Assembly: GCA_963851325.1 (NCBI GenBank)
Contig: CAWKOR010000001.1
Coordinates: forward strand, 3,348,001-3,412,000
Length of the DNA stretch: 64,000 bases
Direction of reading: 5' to 3'
Source of the DNA: DATGKG01 sp963851325
GTDB lineage: Bacteria; Desulfobacterota; Binatia; Binatales; Binataceae
The position numbers and the translations under genes were made by a program. Positions within the stretch are counted from its first letter, which is position 1, and each line of letters starts with the position of its first letter. The notes beneath the pieces are model-generated. The model saw nothing but the letters and a program-made list of their open reading frames with translations. It ran no database searches and had not been told where the DNA came from. Shown one piece after another: positions 16,639 through 26,416 of this stretch.

Positions 16639-18261
16639 GTGACAGATTTCGGGACTGGAGAAAGAACTCCGAAGGATCGCAAAGCCGACGACGGATGCGT
16701 GCTCGTGGTCGGTGCCGGGCCGACCGGACTACTGCTTGCGGCCGAACTGCAACGGCGCGGCATTCCATCTCATTTGATCGACGCCAGACCAGGACCGCTC
16801 CATTGGGATCGCGCGACAGTGGTGCATCCTCGCTCGCTGGAGGTGTTCGAATCGCTGGGACTCATCGACAAGTTCCTCGATGCCGGAACGAAACAGCGTG
16901 CCGTGAAGATCCACTCCGAGGGCATGGTGCTGGGAACGATGGATCTCTCAACCTGCGGAAGCATTTATGGGTTCAACCTCGGCCTATCCGAAGAGGTCAC
17001 CGAGTCGATACTCACCGAATATCTCCACCAGCAGGGCGGGAAGGTGAACCGTTCGTCCAGGCTGGTAGGGCTTACGCCTCATCGCGACGGCGTTCTGGCC
17101 GAGATCGATCGCGATGGAGAGCGCTACCAGATGAATGCCGGTTGGGCGGTGGGATGCGACGGTATCCACAGCCCGACCCGCGAGTTGAGCGGGATCGGCT
17201 TCGAGGGCCACGACATTGCCCGAGCGTGGGCTGTCTTCGATGCAGCAGTGCAAAACTGGACCGAGCGGTACGATGTGAGCTTCGTCTACCTCGAGATGGT
17301 CCCGGTTATCCAAATTGCGTTGCCTGGCGAACGCTGGCGCGTCTATATGAGGCCGAGCTCGGAGGATTCTGATCTGGTCGCCGAGGCCACCACGACCATT
17401 CGCCGCTACGCACCCGACGTGTCTTACGTCGATATTGAAAACCCGACACGATTCCGCTGTCACACCAAGGTAGCCACCCGGTTCCGTTCCGGGGCGGTCT
17501 TGCTAGCCGGCGATGCGGCGCATCTCTGTTCACCCACCGAAGGACACGGCATGAACAGCGGCTTGCAAGACGCATTCAATTTGGCCTGGAAACTTGCTCT
17601 GGTTTTTCAAGGTGTCGCCGCACCGACCCTGCTGGATAGCTACGAGGCGGAGCGTCGACCGGTCGCGGAGATGATTACGCAATCCGGTGACGTCACCGAA
17701 CACAGCCAAACCCTTACCGACCCAATCGAACGTGATACGCGGGACAAGTCGATTAGAGCCGCGCTGTCGGAATCGACGGCCCGGCACCACGAAGTTGTGG
17801 CCGAGGCGGAACTGAACGTGAGCTATGCGGGCTCGCCGATCGTCGCCGGCGACGTCGATGACCATCTTGCTCCAGGACAACGCCTCCCCAACACAATCTC
17901 TGTTAAACCGTCACACAAATCGCCTCGTCGACTTCACGAACTGACACATCGCGCCGGCCACACCCTCTTGCTTCTGGGCGGCCAAAGCGCGCGCGGTCCC
18001 GCACTCGTGAACCTCTTCGCCGACCTGCAGGAGCTCGCCACGAATTCGCCGCTGTTCGCGGCGGTCTTCGCCTTCAGCACTCGCTCTGATTTGGCGGAAC
18101 AGGTCGGGCACTTTGAGCCGGTCGATGCCGATCTCCTGGGCGTTCAGGACATCACGCTTCTGGTGGTGCGTCCCGATGAATACATCGGCATGCGCTCCGA
18201 CCGAGACCATCTCAAAGCGCTAGAGCGATACCAGGCCCTCATTCGGACCGGGCATCCTTAG
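16639..18261 (+). CDS. FAD-dependent aromatic hydroxylase (PheA/TfdB/MhpA-type monooxygenase)
   Basis: A 540-residue flavoprotein monooxygenase. It has the N-terminal dinucleotide-binding loop V-G-A-G-P-T-G at residues 24-30, the DG motif GCDGIHSPTRE, and the GD motif LLAGDAAHLCSPTEGHGMN followed by LQDAFNLAWKLA. A C-terminal thioredoxin-like domain is suggested by its length. These enzymes hydroxylate phenols, polyketide quinones or similar rings with NAD(P)H and oxygen; the substrate is not predictable. The start is GTG at 16639 with GGAGGG six bases upstream. It appears to be a single gene followed by an unrelated secreted phosphoesterase. Confidence 0.88.
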   Translation: MTDFGTGERTPKDRKADDGCVLVVGAGPTGLLLAAELQRRGIPSHLIDARPGPLHWDRATVVHPRSLEVFESLGLIDKFLDAGTKQRAVKIHSEGMVLGTMDLSTCGSIYGFNLGLSEEVTESILTEYLHQQGGKVNRSSRLVGLTPHRDGVLAEIDRDGERYQMNAGWAVGCDGIHSPTRELSGIGFEGHDIARAWAVFDAAVQNWTERYDVSFVYLEMVPVIQIALPGERWRVYMRPSSEDSDLVAEATTTIRRYAPDVSYVDIENPTRFRCHTKVATRFRSGAVLLAGDAAHLCSPTEGHGMNSGLQDAFNLAWKLALVFQGVAAPTLLDSYEAERRPVAEMITQSGDVTEHSQTLTDPIERDTRDKSIRAALSESTARHHEVVAEAELNVSYAGSPIVAGDVDDHLAPGQRLPNTISVKPSHKSPRRLHELTHRAGHTLLLLGGQSARGPALVNLFADLQELATNSPLFAAVFAFSTRSDLAEQVGHFEPVDADLLGVQDITLLVVRPDEYIGMRSDRDHLKALERYQALIRTGHP

Positions 18262-18310
18262 GAACTGCCGGAGCGAGCGGTTGCCGTAGCATCCTCGCCG
18301 GGAGTAAACG

Positions 18311-19870
18311 ATGGCGCTGGCGTCACGCCCTTGGCTGGAGCCTCGGGGGATCGCCAAGGGGGTAATCTATCTAATGAAAGCCTGCGACCTCGTCCTCGCC
18401 CGCATGTCTCGTTTTGGAAGACGCACAATGATGATGAAGGCAGCGGCTATCGCGCTCGCGGTCGTGATGAATGCACAAGCCTCGGCGATCGCGGCATCCG
18501 ACGATTCATCGGGACTGAATCGCGTAGGTCACATTCTGATTCTCGTTCAGGAAAATCATTCCTTCGATAACTACCTGGGTGTGCTGCCGTATCAGTCTGG
18601 TGGCTTGTATCGTCCCCCGAAAACGGCTGGAGGACCGTGCGATCCGGATGACCATCGCTGCGTCGACGGTCTCACCTGCAGGCACTCCGGCGGCAAGCTT
18701 ACTTGTTCGAATTCGAATCTGAATACCGACAATCAGACCATGGTAAAGGCGTTCCACCTGACGCAGGTCTGCACTTCAAGTCCGAACCATGAATGGCAGG
18801 ACATGCACACGGAGGCGAATTGGAATGATCCGAATTCGACGATCGTGCTGGGGGACGGGTTCGTTCGTTCGAACGCGGGCGATCTAACGACGATGGGCTA
18901 CTACACCCGAAAAGATTTGCCTTACTACTTCGCGCTAGCGCGGAAATTCGCGATTAGTGATCGCGCGTTCGCTTCGCTGGTGGGCCCGACACTTCCGAAT
19001 CGAATGTACATTTTCGCGGCCACTTCATTTGGTCACAACTCCACGACTGCGACGGAAAACATCAGTCCTCCGGGCGGCTATCTGCCAATCAATGGAACCA
19101 TCTTCGATCTAATGGATAACGCTGGAGTTCCGTGGGCCGAATATTACCAGGTCGGTAACAATGCCACTCCCCCGCTCCCTTATGGACAAATGTTCCGCCA
19201 TCCGAGCGATCCGCATTTTCTGCCGCTGGCTGAGTATTTTACCGATGCTCAGACCGGAACTTTGCCGGCGGTATCATTTATCGACCTGAGTCAGCATGAG
19301 CATCCCAGCCTGAATGTGCGCGCGGGAGAACGCGAACTTGCGGAGGTGGTGCAGGCGTTGCGCCGCAGCCCGAACTGGAAGGATTCCATCCTGTTTATCA
19401 CTTATGACGAAGGCGGTGGCTTTTACGACCACGCGATTCCGCCAGGCTCCCAATCGCCGGACGGCATCCCTTCGGGAGAGTGTGCGGATGCTTCCAACCC
19501 GCCGGGCTCGGAAGTCCCGGGAAATGGCCTCAATTGTGTCGACAGTCATTCGGCGCAGGAACAGTTGTGTGCGCTCGCGCACCCGGGCGAAGCGTGTGCC
19601 GACTTCAACCAGTTTGGCTTTCGAGTTCCGTTCATAGCGGTGTCGCCGTTTTCAAAGCGGCATTACGTTTCACACGTGGATGTGGATCACACCGCGCTGC
19701 TCAAGCTGATTGAGAAGCGCTTCCTGGCAGGTGCATCACTGACCACGCGCGACGCTGACTCGAACACTTTGGAGGACATGTTTGACTTCGAACGCGCACC
19801 CTCGCGCAATTCCCGAGTGCCATTGGAACTCGCTCCCAAACCCAGGCCGAGCGATCCTGGATGCCAGTGA
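18311..19870 (+). CDS. Secreted phosphoesterase (phospholipase C / acid phosphatase AcpA family)
   Basis: A 519-residue member of the phosphoesterase family that includes bacterial phospholipase C and AcpA. Family landmarks are ILVQENHSFDNYLGVLP (the metal-binding E-N-H-S-F-D-N-Y), GPTLPNRMYIFAATS, VSFIDLSQHEHPS and ILFITYDEGGGFYDH. A signal peptide lies around residues 40-58 (hydrophobic run AAAIALAVVMNA), so the true start may be one of the internal Met codons nearer that segment; the ATG at 18311 has a GGGAG site. The mature protein has many Cys residues, fitting an exported enzyme. Phosphate scavenging or phospholipid cleavage is likely. Confidence 0.88.
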   Translation: MALASRPWLEPRGIAKGVIYLMKACDLVLARMSRFGRRTMMMKAAAIALAVVMNAQASAIAASDDSSGLNRVGHILILVQENHSFDNYLGVLPYQSGGLYRPPKTAGGPCDPDDHRCVDGLTCRHSGGKLTCSNSNLNTDNQTMVKAFHLTQVCTSSPNHEWQDMHTEANWNDPNSTIVLGDGFVRSNAGDLTTMGYYTRKDLPYYFALARKFAISDRAFASLVGPTLPNRMYIFAATSFGHNSTTATENISPPGGYLPINGTIFDLMDNAGVPWAEYYQVGNNATPPLPYGQMFRHPSDPHFLPLAEYFTDAQTGTLPAVSFIDLSQHEHPSLNVRAGERELAEVVQALRRSPNWKDSILFITYDEGGGFYDHAIPPGSQSPDGIPSGECADASNPPGSEVPGNGLNCVDSHSAQEQLCALAHPGEACADFNQFGFRVPFIAVSPFSKRHYVSHVDVDHTALLKLIEKRFLAGASLTTRDADSNTLEDMFDFERAPSRNSRVPLELAPKPRPSDPGCQ

Positions 19871-19898
19871 AGAGTCTCCGCGTACGCGCGATACGGCG

Positions 19899-19925
19899 TT
19901 CGCACCCCGGCAATCGGGGCGCGAA
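19899..19925. terminator. Hairpin between convergent genes, possible terminator
   Basis: TTCGCACCCCG at 19899-19909 pairs with CGGGGCGCGAA at 19915-19925 with one A-C mismatch and a 5-nt loop. It sits exactly between the stop codons of two convergent genes. There is no clear T-run, so termination is inferred from position and stem strength. Confidence 0.4.
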
Positions 19926-19927
19926 GA

Positions 19928-20581
19928 TCAAGTGCTCTTTCGAAACGATTCGCGCATTCTCGCGATCATCGCCTGTGTCGACGCGGTATCATTCACTCGC
20001 GGAAATGGATCGGTAGGTACAGGCACCTCGAGGAAGCGGCAGAGCGGCTCCCATCCTTCCCGCACGTCGAAGACCAGCAGGCGCGCGGGATCGATGGTAT
20101 CGCGGACCTCCTGAATGTGCCGATTGAACACTCCGATCGCGTGCGCCTTGTCCTCGAAGCGATTGTCGAAGGTATCGGCGAGAATCGCCTTGCGCACCAT
20201 CTCATTCTGAAGCCTGACCATCTCGGGCACGTCGCCGGGCACCGGCCACTTCATCGGCTGGTAGATGGTGTCGGTCATGCTCTTGTACCAGGCTTCCGGG
20301 TCGCGCACCGATAACAGCACTTTGGCGTCCGGGAAATGCGCCGCGATTTCGCGCCACCATCGCGCTGCCGGCCAGTCGACTGTTGCGCGGAAGTCGCGAA
20401 ACACGAGATCCCAATCCATTTGCTGGCTGAACGCCAGCTTATGCCACATTGCGACATGGTCCGGACGTGGGAAGACCTCCAGCATGTGGTAGCAGGGGCC
20501 GCAGCCAATTTTTTCGAGCGCGTTCTTGAGCGATAACGTGCCGGTCCGTCCGAATCCCGCGCCGACCACTTTCATTGCCAT
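19928..20581 (-). CDS. Sulfotransferase-family protein
   Basis: A 217-residue protein with a 5'-phosphosulfate-binding-like loop at the extreme N-terminus, VVGAGFGRTGTLSLKNAL, and the conserved DPEAWYKSMTDTIY and LLVFDVREGWEPLCRFL segments, the latter two typical of the cytoplasmic sulfotransferase group found in many bacteria and in eukaryotic NAD-epimerase-like annotations. It would transfer sulfate from PAPS to an unknown acceptor. The start at 20581 (MAMKVVG) is preferred; 60 upstream codons in frame look non-coding. No Shine-Dalgarno stands out. It is divergent from the iron-permease-like gene. Confidence 0.85.
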   Translation of the reverse strand: MAMKVVGAGFGRTGTLSLKNALEKIGCGPCYHMLEVFPRPDHVAMWHKLAFSQQMDWDLVFRDFRATVDWPAARWWREIAAHFPDAKVLLSVRDPEAWYKSMTDTIYQPMKWPVPGDVPEMVRLQNEMVRKAILADTFDNRFEDKAHAIGVFNRHIQEVRDTIDPARLLVFDVREGWEPLCRFLEVPVPTDPFPRVNDTASTQAMIARMRESFRKST

Positions 20582-20790
20582 TCTGAACAAACCCTTGGAA
20601 GAGAATTGGTGACCATTACAACAGTTTGGCAGCCGATGTCGATGGAGCGCTAAAGCGGCTTCGGCTCCGATGCTGTGGGTGATGAATACGCAGGGCTGAG
20701 TCTCGTCTGCTTCATTGTGGAATCGGGACGGGCATCTAAAAACAATCCCCGATGCCGCCAAAGAATCGGCGCTTGCCGCCGCCTGCCTGA

Positions 20791-21300
20791 ATGAGCACTA
20801 TCACCAACGGAACCAGCCTCCGCCATCGCGCGTCGGGTCACGAGCCGGCCGACGGCATCGAGGAACCTCGCGAGGTGTTCAGACATTTGGCTCACTGGAC
20901 CGCGGAAGTTGCCGGTTCGGTTTGGGTGTTCGCCGGCGCCCTGGTTCTGATCGTGATTTGGCTCGTAACCGGACCGGTCTTCCGCTATTCCGATGCCTGG
21001 CAACTGGTAATCAACACCGGCACCACCATCATCACATTTCTGATGGTCTTCCTGATTCAGAATACGCAGAACCGCGACGCACGAGCGATTCATTTAAAAC
21101 TCGACGAACTCATTCGTGTGAGTGCGGCGCGCGATCTGTTCATGAATCTGGAAGAGCTGTCGGACAAGGAACTGGAGAACCTCGCCGAGAATCTGGCGTT
21201 CATGCGAGAGCGATCGGTTCAGAAGTTGGCCGCGCGTTTGGAATCGCGCAAACATGAAACCAACTCGGCAAGCTCGACTACTCCGGCCCGCAAATCATGA
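20791..21300 (+). CDS. Low-affinity iron permease-family membrane protein
   Basis: A 169-residue protein with two strong membrane segments (about residues 41-60, VWVFAGALVLIVIWLV, and 72-89, TGTTIITFLMVFLIQN) and the family-typical sequence VINTGTTIITFLMVFLIQNTQNRD followed by a KLDELIR helix. That arrangement identifies the low-affinity iron permease/Fet4-like small bacterial proteins. Despite the name, transport has not been established for many members. The C-terminal third is charged and cytoplasmic, rich in Glu and Arg. It converges on the DUF523/DUF1722 gene with only 6 bp between the stops. Confidence 0.82.
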   Translation: MSTITNGTSLRHRASGHEPADGIEEPREVFRHLAHWTAEVAGSVWVFAGALVLIVIWLVTGPVFRYSDAWQLVINTGTTIITFLMVFLIQNTQNRDARAIHLKLDELIRVSAARDLFMNLEELSDKELENLAENLAFMRERSVQKLAARLESRKHETNSASSTTPARKS

Positions 21301-21306
21301 ACCGAC

Positions 21307-22281
21307 TCAAACGTGGTTGAGCAGCATCAACTCCTTGGGATGCGGATTGAGATAAACCTGTCCGGCCAGGTAGTCGACTTCGAAGCGCCGCACATAATGG
21401 CGAATCAGCGTAAGCGGCACGATTAGCGGGACCAGTCCGCGCGAATAGTCATCGATAATGTCCGCCAATTCGCGGCGCGCCGAATCTTCGAGGTGTTCGC
21501 GAAAGTAACCGAGCATATGCTGCATCACGTTGACGTGGCGCGGCGGAGTCGCGCGTTTCTTGAGCGCGCTCATGAAGCGGGCTTCATAGTGGCGGTGGAA
21601 ATCGGCCCGCGGAACCTTCTTCGCATCGGCGACGTAACGGCCCAGCTCGCGGTAGGCGTTGGGCGAATGCGCGAGCAGCACCAGTTTGTGCGCGGTATGA
21701 AACGCGACGAGACCGCCCTGGGTCCATCGCATCGCGAAGAAATCCTGCAAGCGCTTGTAAGCGAACACGCGCTCGACGAAGTTCTCGCGCAGCTTCGGAT
21801 CCGAAAGACGGCCCTCCTCTTCCACCGGCAAGCTGGGATAACGATGCATCAGCGCGGCGGCGAACATCCCGACTCCATCGCGCGCAGGCATCCGATTTTC
21901 GGCATAGACGCGAACCCGCTCCATCCCGCAACTCGGCGAATCTTTCTTCAGGATGTAGCCGCTGAGGTCCTCGGCTCCCAAAGAGCGCGAGCGGTGCTCG
22001 GCGTATGATTTCATCTTGGCGGTAAAGTCGACGCCACTCTGGTTGCCGAGCAGGCGCACCTCGTGGCCGCAGCGGCGCAGCGCGATGCTCTCGCGCGGCG
22101 TGCCCATGCCGATTTCCACTTCGGGACAGACCGGAACGAACTCAACAAACTTCCCGAAGATGTCGGCGACGAACTCGTTGCGCTTGTGGCCGCCGTCGAA
22201 GCGCACTTCGTTGCCGAGCAGGCAGGACGACACCCCGATGCGAATTTTGTTGCTCAAGTTGGTTGGCGGCTCATCGCTCAC
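21307..22281 (-). CDS. DUF523-DUF1722 protein (YbgA-like)
   Basis: The 324-residue protein contains an N-terminal DUF523 domain with the Cys-rich opening IGVSSCLLGNEVRFDGGHK, VPVCPEVEIGMGTPRE and KKDSPSCGMERV, and a C-terminal DUF1722 domain with WTQGGLVAFHTAHKLVLLAH. The paired architecture is common in Proteobacteria, often near photolyase genes, but its biochemical role is not settled; the conserved cysteines suggest metal or thiol chemistry. The GTG start at 22281 overlaps the end of the CoA-transferase gene by 11 bases, which implies translational coupling. Confidence 0.9.
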   Translation of the reverse strand: MSDEPPTNLSNKIRIGVSSCLLGNEVRFDGGHKRNEFVADIFGKFVEFVPVCPEVEIGMGTPRESIALRRCGHEVRLLGNQSGVDFTAKMKSYAEHRSRSLGAEDLSGYILKKDSPSCGMERVRVYAENRMPARDGVGMFAAALMHRYPSLPVEEEGRLSDPKLRENFVERVFAYKRLQDFFAMRWTQGGLVAFHTAHKLVLLAHSPNAYRELGRYVADAKKVPRADFHRHYEARFMSALKKRATPPRHVNVMQHMLGYFREHLEDSARRELADIIDDYSRGLVPLIVPLTLIRHYVRRFEVDYLAGQVYLNPHPKELMLLNHV

Positions 22282-23494
22282 CGTGATGCAGTACCCCCTC
22301 GCGCTCGAGGGCGGCGATGCGCTCGTTCGAGTATCCCAGATAGTCGCGCAAGACCGTCTCGTTGTGCTCGCCGAGAGTCGGCGCCTGGGTTTTCGGATTC
22401 CGGCCATAGCCGGAAAAGCGAAGTGGAAAACCGGGCACCTCGAACTCGCCCAAAAAGCGATCGTTCACCGTCCGCACAATCTCGCGCTCGCGCATGTGCG
22501 GATGCGCCATCGCTTCTTCAGTCGACAACACTTGCGCGTATGGCACCCGATGCTCCTCGAAGCGGCGGTAGATCTCGTCATCGGTCGCGGTCGCATCGAA
22601 CCAATCCTGGATCAGCCGCTTCAATTCGTCGACGTGCGCCATCCGCGCGGTGTTGTTGCAGAACCGCGGATCGCTTGCGAGCTCCGGCCGATCCATCGCG
22701 CGGCACAGGTATGGAAACTGATGCTCCGTGCTCGCCATGATCAGGATCGGACTGCGCTTGCCTTTGAAGACTCCCAGCGGAGCGACTGCGAAATGATGCG
22801 CGCCGTTGCGCCTGGGCGAAATCGCACCGCCGCTCAAACTGGCGGTATGAACCGGCATATCGTGATAGCTGAAGTAGCAATCCAGCAGCGAGGTCTCGAG
22901 GTATTGCCCCTCGCCGGTGCGTTCGCGATGAAGCAGCGCGGTCACGATCGCGGCCAGCGCATGCACCCCGGTCGTGATATCGCCGAGCCCTACTGCCGGT
23001 AGGGAAGGAGCGCCGTCGCGCTCGCCGATCATGCTCAACACGCCGGAGTATGCGCATCCGATGAAATCGTAGCCCGGCCGATTCGCGAGCGGACCGCTCT
23101 GCCCGAAGGTCGAAATCGAACACATGATGATCTTCGGATTGAGCGCGCGCACCGCCTCGTAACCGAAACCGAGCCGGCCGATCACGCCGGGCGCGTAGTT
23201 CTCGACGACCACATCAACTTTCGGGATCAGCTCGCGGACGATCGTCGCGGCCTCGGGCTTCTTGAGGTCGAGGCAGATGCTCTTCTTGCCGCGATTCTGC
23301 TGGACGTAATACGCGCTGCGCCCGTCGCGAATATACGGCACGGCGCGCGCGATATCACCGCTGGGCGCGAATTCGACCTTGATGACTTCGGCTCCCATCT
23401 CGGCGAGGTATCGGGTGGTGGTCGGACCGGCGAGCACCTGGGTGAAATCGAGTACGCGATAACCTTCGAGCATGCGCGGCGATGTGGATGCCAT
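22271..23494 (-). CDS. CaiB/BaiF-family CoA-transferase
   Basis: A class III CoA-transferase of 407 residues that moves CoA between carboxylic acids through aspartyl-CoA. Diagnostic segments are VLDFTQVLAGPTTTRYLAEMGAEVIKVE at the start (split here only for recognition), YYVQQNRGKKSICLDL, ENYAPGVIGRLGFGYE and the region around RPGYDF that holds the catalytic Asp. The ATG at 23494 has an AAGGAGG ribosome-binding site seven to twelve bases upstream; the 63 codons before it are not conserved. The substrate is unknown. It is divergent from the hexahaem cytochrome gene and coupled to the DUF523 gene. Confidence 0.93.
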   Translation of the reverse strand: MASTSPRMLEGYRVLDFTQVLAGPTTTRYLAEMGAEVIKVEFAPSGDIARAVPYIRDGRSAYYVQQNRGKKSICLDLKKPEAATIVRELIPKVDVVVENYAPGVIGRLGFGYEAVRALNPKIIMCSISTFGQSGPLANRPGYDFIGCAYSGVLSMIGERDGAPSLPAVGLGDITTGVHALAAIVTALLHRERTGEGQYLETSLLDCYFSYHDMPVHTASLSGGAISPRRNGAHHFAVAPLGVFKGKRSPILIMASTEHQFPYLCRAMDRPELASDPRFCNNTARMAHVDELKRLIQDWFDATATDDEIYRRFEEHRVPYAQVLSTEEAMAHPHMREREIVRTVNDRFLGEFEVPGFPLRFSGYGRNPKTQAPTLGEHNETVLRDYLGYSNERIAALEREGVLHHGER

Positions 23495-23712
23495 ATGCGG
23501 ATGCGCCTCCTTGCTCGTGGCAACTGTTCGCTCCGCGCAGGAAAAAAGGCAAGCGTCGGATGCCAAGCCGTCAAGCGATGCAAATGCGAAAACTTCACGT
23601 CGTGAATATGAAGTGGGAAACGGCGGTGCATCAGTACGGGCCGAGAGGACTTCAAAAACGAGCATTGTTGTAGCCCATCGCACGATTTGCGATATTCTCG
23701 CGACAACCTAGA

Positions 23713-26313
23713 ATGAGACTTCGACCACGGATTTTTGCGTTAGCAGTCGCCCTCGCCCTTACTCTTGGATCGTCCGGGATAGTGCATGCGTTCCCGTGTG
23801 CGCCGCTACCCCGAGCCTCGGCGCCGAACTTCCTTCCCCGATTGACGAACTTTCTCAACCACCGCTGCTATGAGAAGCATAAGTGGCAGCACGACGCGGC
23901 AGTTCGAACCAGCGATGGCGTACATCCATTCGTAAAAGTCTGGTACTCGCCGAAGGTCTTCGACTGGATGACTGTCAAACAGCGCCAGGGCGCGGTCCCG
24001 AACGGCGCAATCATCGTTAAAGAGATGTATGCGAGCCTGAACGCTCCACTTACCGAGTGGACGGTAATGATCAAGGACGCGAATCTCTCCTGGGACGGAT
24101 GGTACTGGGGTGACCTTACCAATCCGAGCCCGCGAAACCCGAATGCACCACCCAAACCTCCTAAGAACACTTGCGGCGAACCCCAAGTCCTTTTGAACGG
24201 GGCGGGCCTTTATTGTCTCAACTGCCATGCTTCCGCGATCGTTAACCAGTCCACCTACTCGAGCACTGAATATCTGGCTGCTGCTCCTGCGGCACACGGG
24301 TCCGGACGGATCCCCAATCTCGAGATGAGCCCATTCAAAATCGAGGATGTCGGCGCGCTGGAAGAGGAGCTCGCTCCGGAGTTCGTCGAACGGATTCCGA
24401 GTTCAGTCTTCACTAACTTGAAGCCGCTTAGTGATTTGAAAGTGCCCTGCATGATTTCCGAGGGTCAGGATCACGTGGTCGTGCCCAGTCCCGCGCATGG
24501 TGGACCGAAGGAATTTGTGACTTCCGATCAATGCAGCGGCTGCCATGACGCTACGGGTACCCTTGCCGGTGTCACCCCGCGAATGATCTTTCAGACCGCG
24601 GAAGGATCGTTGAAAAATCTTTCCGCAGCCGGGGAATGGCGTTATTCGATGATGGGACTCGCCGGACGCGACCCGGTCTTCTTCGCTCAACTCGATACCG
24701 AATCCACTCAGCACAAGCACCTGGTTGGCAAACCTGACGGTGCGGCTTTCGTCCAGGATCTATGTTTGCGCTGCCACGGCGTGATGGGCCAGCGACAATT
24801 CCACCTCGACAATCCCGACTCGAAGAAGCTGTTTACCCGCGACATGGTGCAGAATCCCAAGTCCGAGTATGGGGCACTCGCACGCGACGGCGTCTCGTGC
24901 GCCGTTTGCCACCATATGTCGGAAGATAAGCTGGTCGATGAGACTACCTACACCGGTCTCTTCAGCATTGGACCTCCGGCTGAGTTATACGGTCCCTATA
25001 ATGAACCAATTCAATTGCCGATGCAGAACGCGATCGGAGTAACTCCGATGTTCGCGCAACACTTCGGGCCCAACCAGTTCGGAACGAAGATCTCCGGGCT
25101 GTGCGCCTCGTGTCATACGATTCAGTTGCCGGTGTTCGATCGTCATGGCCGTCAGGTGCTTGACGAGAATGGCCAGCCGAAAACCGAGTTCGAGCAAACC
25201 ACCTACTTCGAATGGCTCAACAGCAGTTTTTTCCTGCCGCCCACGAACCAGATCGCATGCCAGCAGTGCCACATGCCGACCGACTATCATGGCGAGAGCC
25301 TTCAATTCAAAATTGCCAACATCGAGGATGACACCTTTCCGCCAGTACCGCAGACCGGGCCTTCGACACGGGTTCCAGACAGTCAGGTGGCTCTTACTGA
25401 GCGAGGTAAATACGGGCGTCATCAGCTGAATGGAATCAACCTGTTCGTGCTTGAGATGTTCGATCAATTTCGCAAAGAGCTGGGCCTCTTCAAGGCGAAC
25501 CCTAATCTGCCCGGACCGATCCGCGACCAGATCTCGGCCCAGAAAACTGCGGTCGAAGAAGGAATCAGGACAGCGCAGAACGCCACCGCCAAGGTCTCGG
25601 TCGATTCTGCTTCGACCGACGCAACCACACTCAGCGCTAAGGTCATTGTGACCAACCTCGCCGGCCACAACTTCCCGAGCGGTGTGAGCTTCCGCCGCGC
25701 GTTTGTCAACTTCCAGGTCCTGGACGCCACCGGCCAGGTGCTGTGGGCCTCGGGAAATACCAACGGGGACGGAGTGATCGTCGACAATTCCGGCGCTCCG
25801 CTGCTGACGGAATTCTTCAGTCCGACGCAGCAGAGCTTCCAGCCGCACTTCTGGGAAGGCGCACCGATTACGAGCGACAAGCAGGTCGAGATTTACGAAG
25901 AGCTGGCATTGTCTCCGGAAGGATCATTGACGACGAGCTTTCTCAGCGTCGATCATAAGGTGAAAGATAACCGCTTGCAGGCTCAGGGTCGCAGCCCAAA
26001 CGGACCCTTCGGCGATGTGATAGCTTCGGTAGGAGTTGGAGACGACCCATCCTATCAAAACGGATGCGGATGCAGCATCGTCAATTATCAGCTACCGCTG
26101 GCGCAGATTCCGGGGACTCCGGTCGCGGTTCAGGCGGCGGTCTACTACCAGAGCATTCCGCCCTACTATTTGCGCCAGCGATCGGAGGATGCTCGCGGTC
26201 GCGACACCGCGCGCCTGGTTCAGTTCGCGAAGAATTTGAACGTCAATAACTATCCCGAAATCGCGAACTGGAAACTGCTCATCGCGAGCACCGGCCCGGT
26301 AGACCTTAAGTAG
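23713..26313 (+). CDS. Secreted hexahaem c-type cytochrome with cytochrome P460-like N-terminal domain
   Basis: An 866-residue exported protein. A clear signal peptide (LALAVALALTLGSSGIVHA) is followed by a cytochrome-P460-like region at about residues 70-150 (VWYSPKVFDWM, AIIVKEMYA, WDGWYWGD). Six CxxCH haem sites start at residues 168, 274, 351, 396, 464 and 516 (CLNCH, CSGCH, CLRCH, CAVCH, CASCH and CQQCH). The last 300 residues carry no haem motif and look like a beta-rich domain (LTNLAGHNFPSGVSFRRAF). It would act in periplasmic electron transfer or oxidation of a small substrate such as a nitrogen compound. A small secreted protein follows 103 bp downstream. Confidence 0.85.
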   Translation: MRLRPRIFALAVALALTLGSSGIVHAFPCAPLPRASAPNFLPRLTNFLNHRCYEKHKWQHDAAVRTSDGVHPFVKVWYSPKVFDWMTVKQRQGAVPNGAIIVKEMYASLNAPLTEWTVMIKDANLSWDGWYWGDLTNPSPRNPNAPPKPPKNTCGEPQVLLNGAGLYCLNCHASAIVNQSTYSSTEYLAAAPAAHGSGRIPNLEMSPFKIEDVGALEEELAPEFVERIPSSVFTNLKPLSDLKVPCMISEGQDHVVVPSPAHGGPKEFVTSDQCSGCHDATGTLAGVTPRMIFQTAEGSLKNLSAAGEWRYSMMGLAGRDPVFFAQLDTESTQHKHLVGKPDGAAFVQDLCLRCHGVMGQRQFHLDNPDSKKLFTRDMVQNPKSEYGALARDGVSCAVCHHMSEDKLVDETTYTGLFSIGPPAELYGPYNEPIQLPMQNAIGVTPMFAQHFGPNQFGTKISGLCASCHTIQLPVFDRHGRQVLDENGQPKTEFEQTTYFEWLNSSFFLPPTNQIACQQCHMPTDYHGESLQFKIANIEDDTFPPVPQTGPSTRVPDSQVALTERGKYGRHQLNGINLFVLEMFDQFRKELGLFKANPNLPGPIRDQISAQKTAVEEGIRTAQNATAKVSVDSASTDATTLSAKVIVTNLAGHNFPSGVSFRRAFVNFQVLDATGQVLWASGNTNGDGVIVDNSGAPLLTEFFSPTQQSFQPHFWEGAPITSDKQVEIYEELALSPEGSLTTSFLSVDHKVKDNRLQAQGRSPNGPFGDVIASVGVGDDPSYQNGCGCSIVNYQLPLAQIPGTPVAVQAAVYYQSIPPYYLRQRSEDARGRDTARLVQFAKNLNVNNYPEIANWKLLIASTGPVDLK

Positions 26314-26416
26314 CGTTCGTCCCGCGCGTTGCGGATATCGTAGCCATTTCCGCAGCTTGATGCCGAGCTGGTGAAGCTTCCTGGTCCAGTATCGATTCTG
26401 TGCGGTAGGTGCACGC

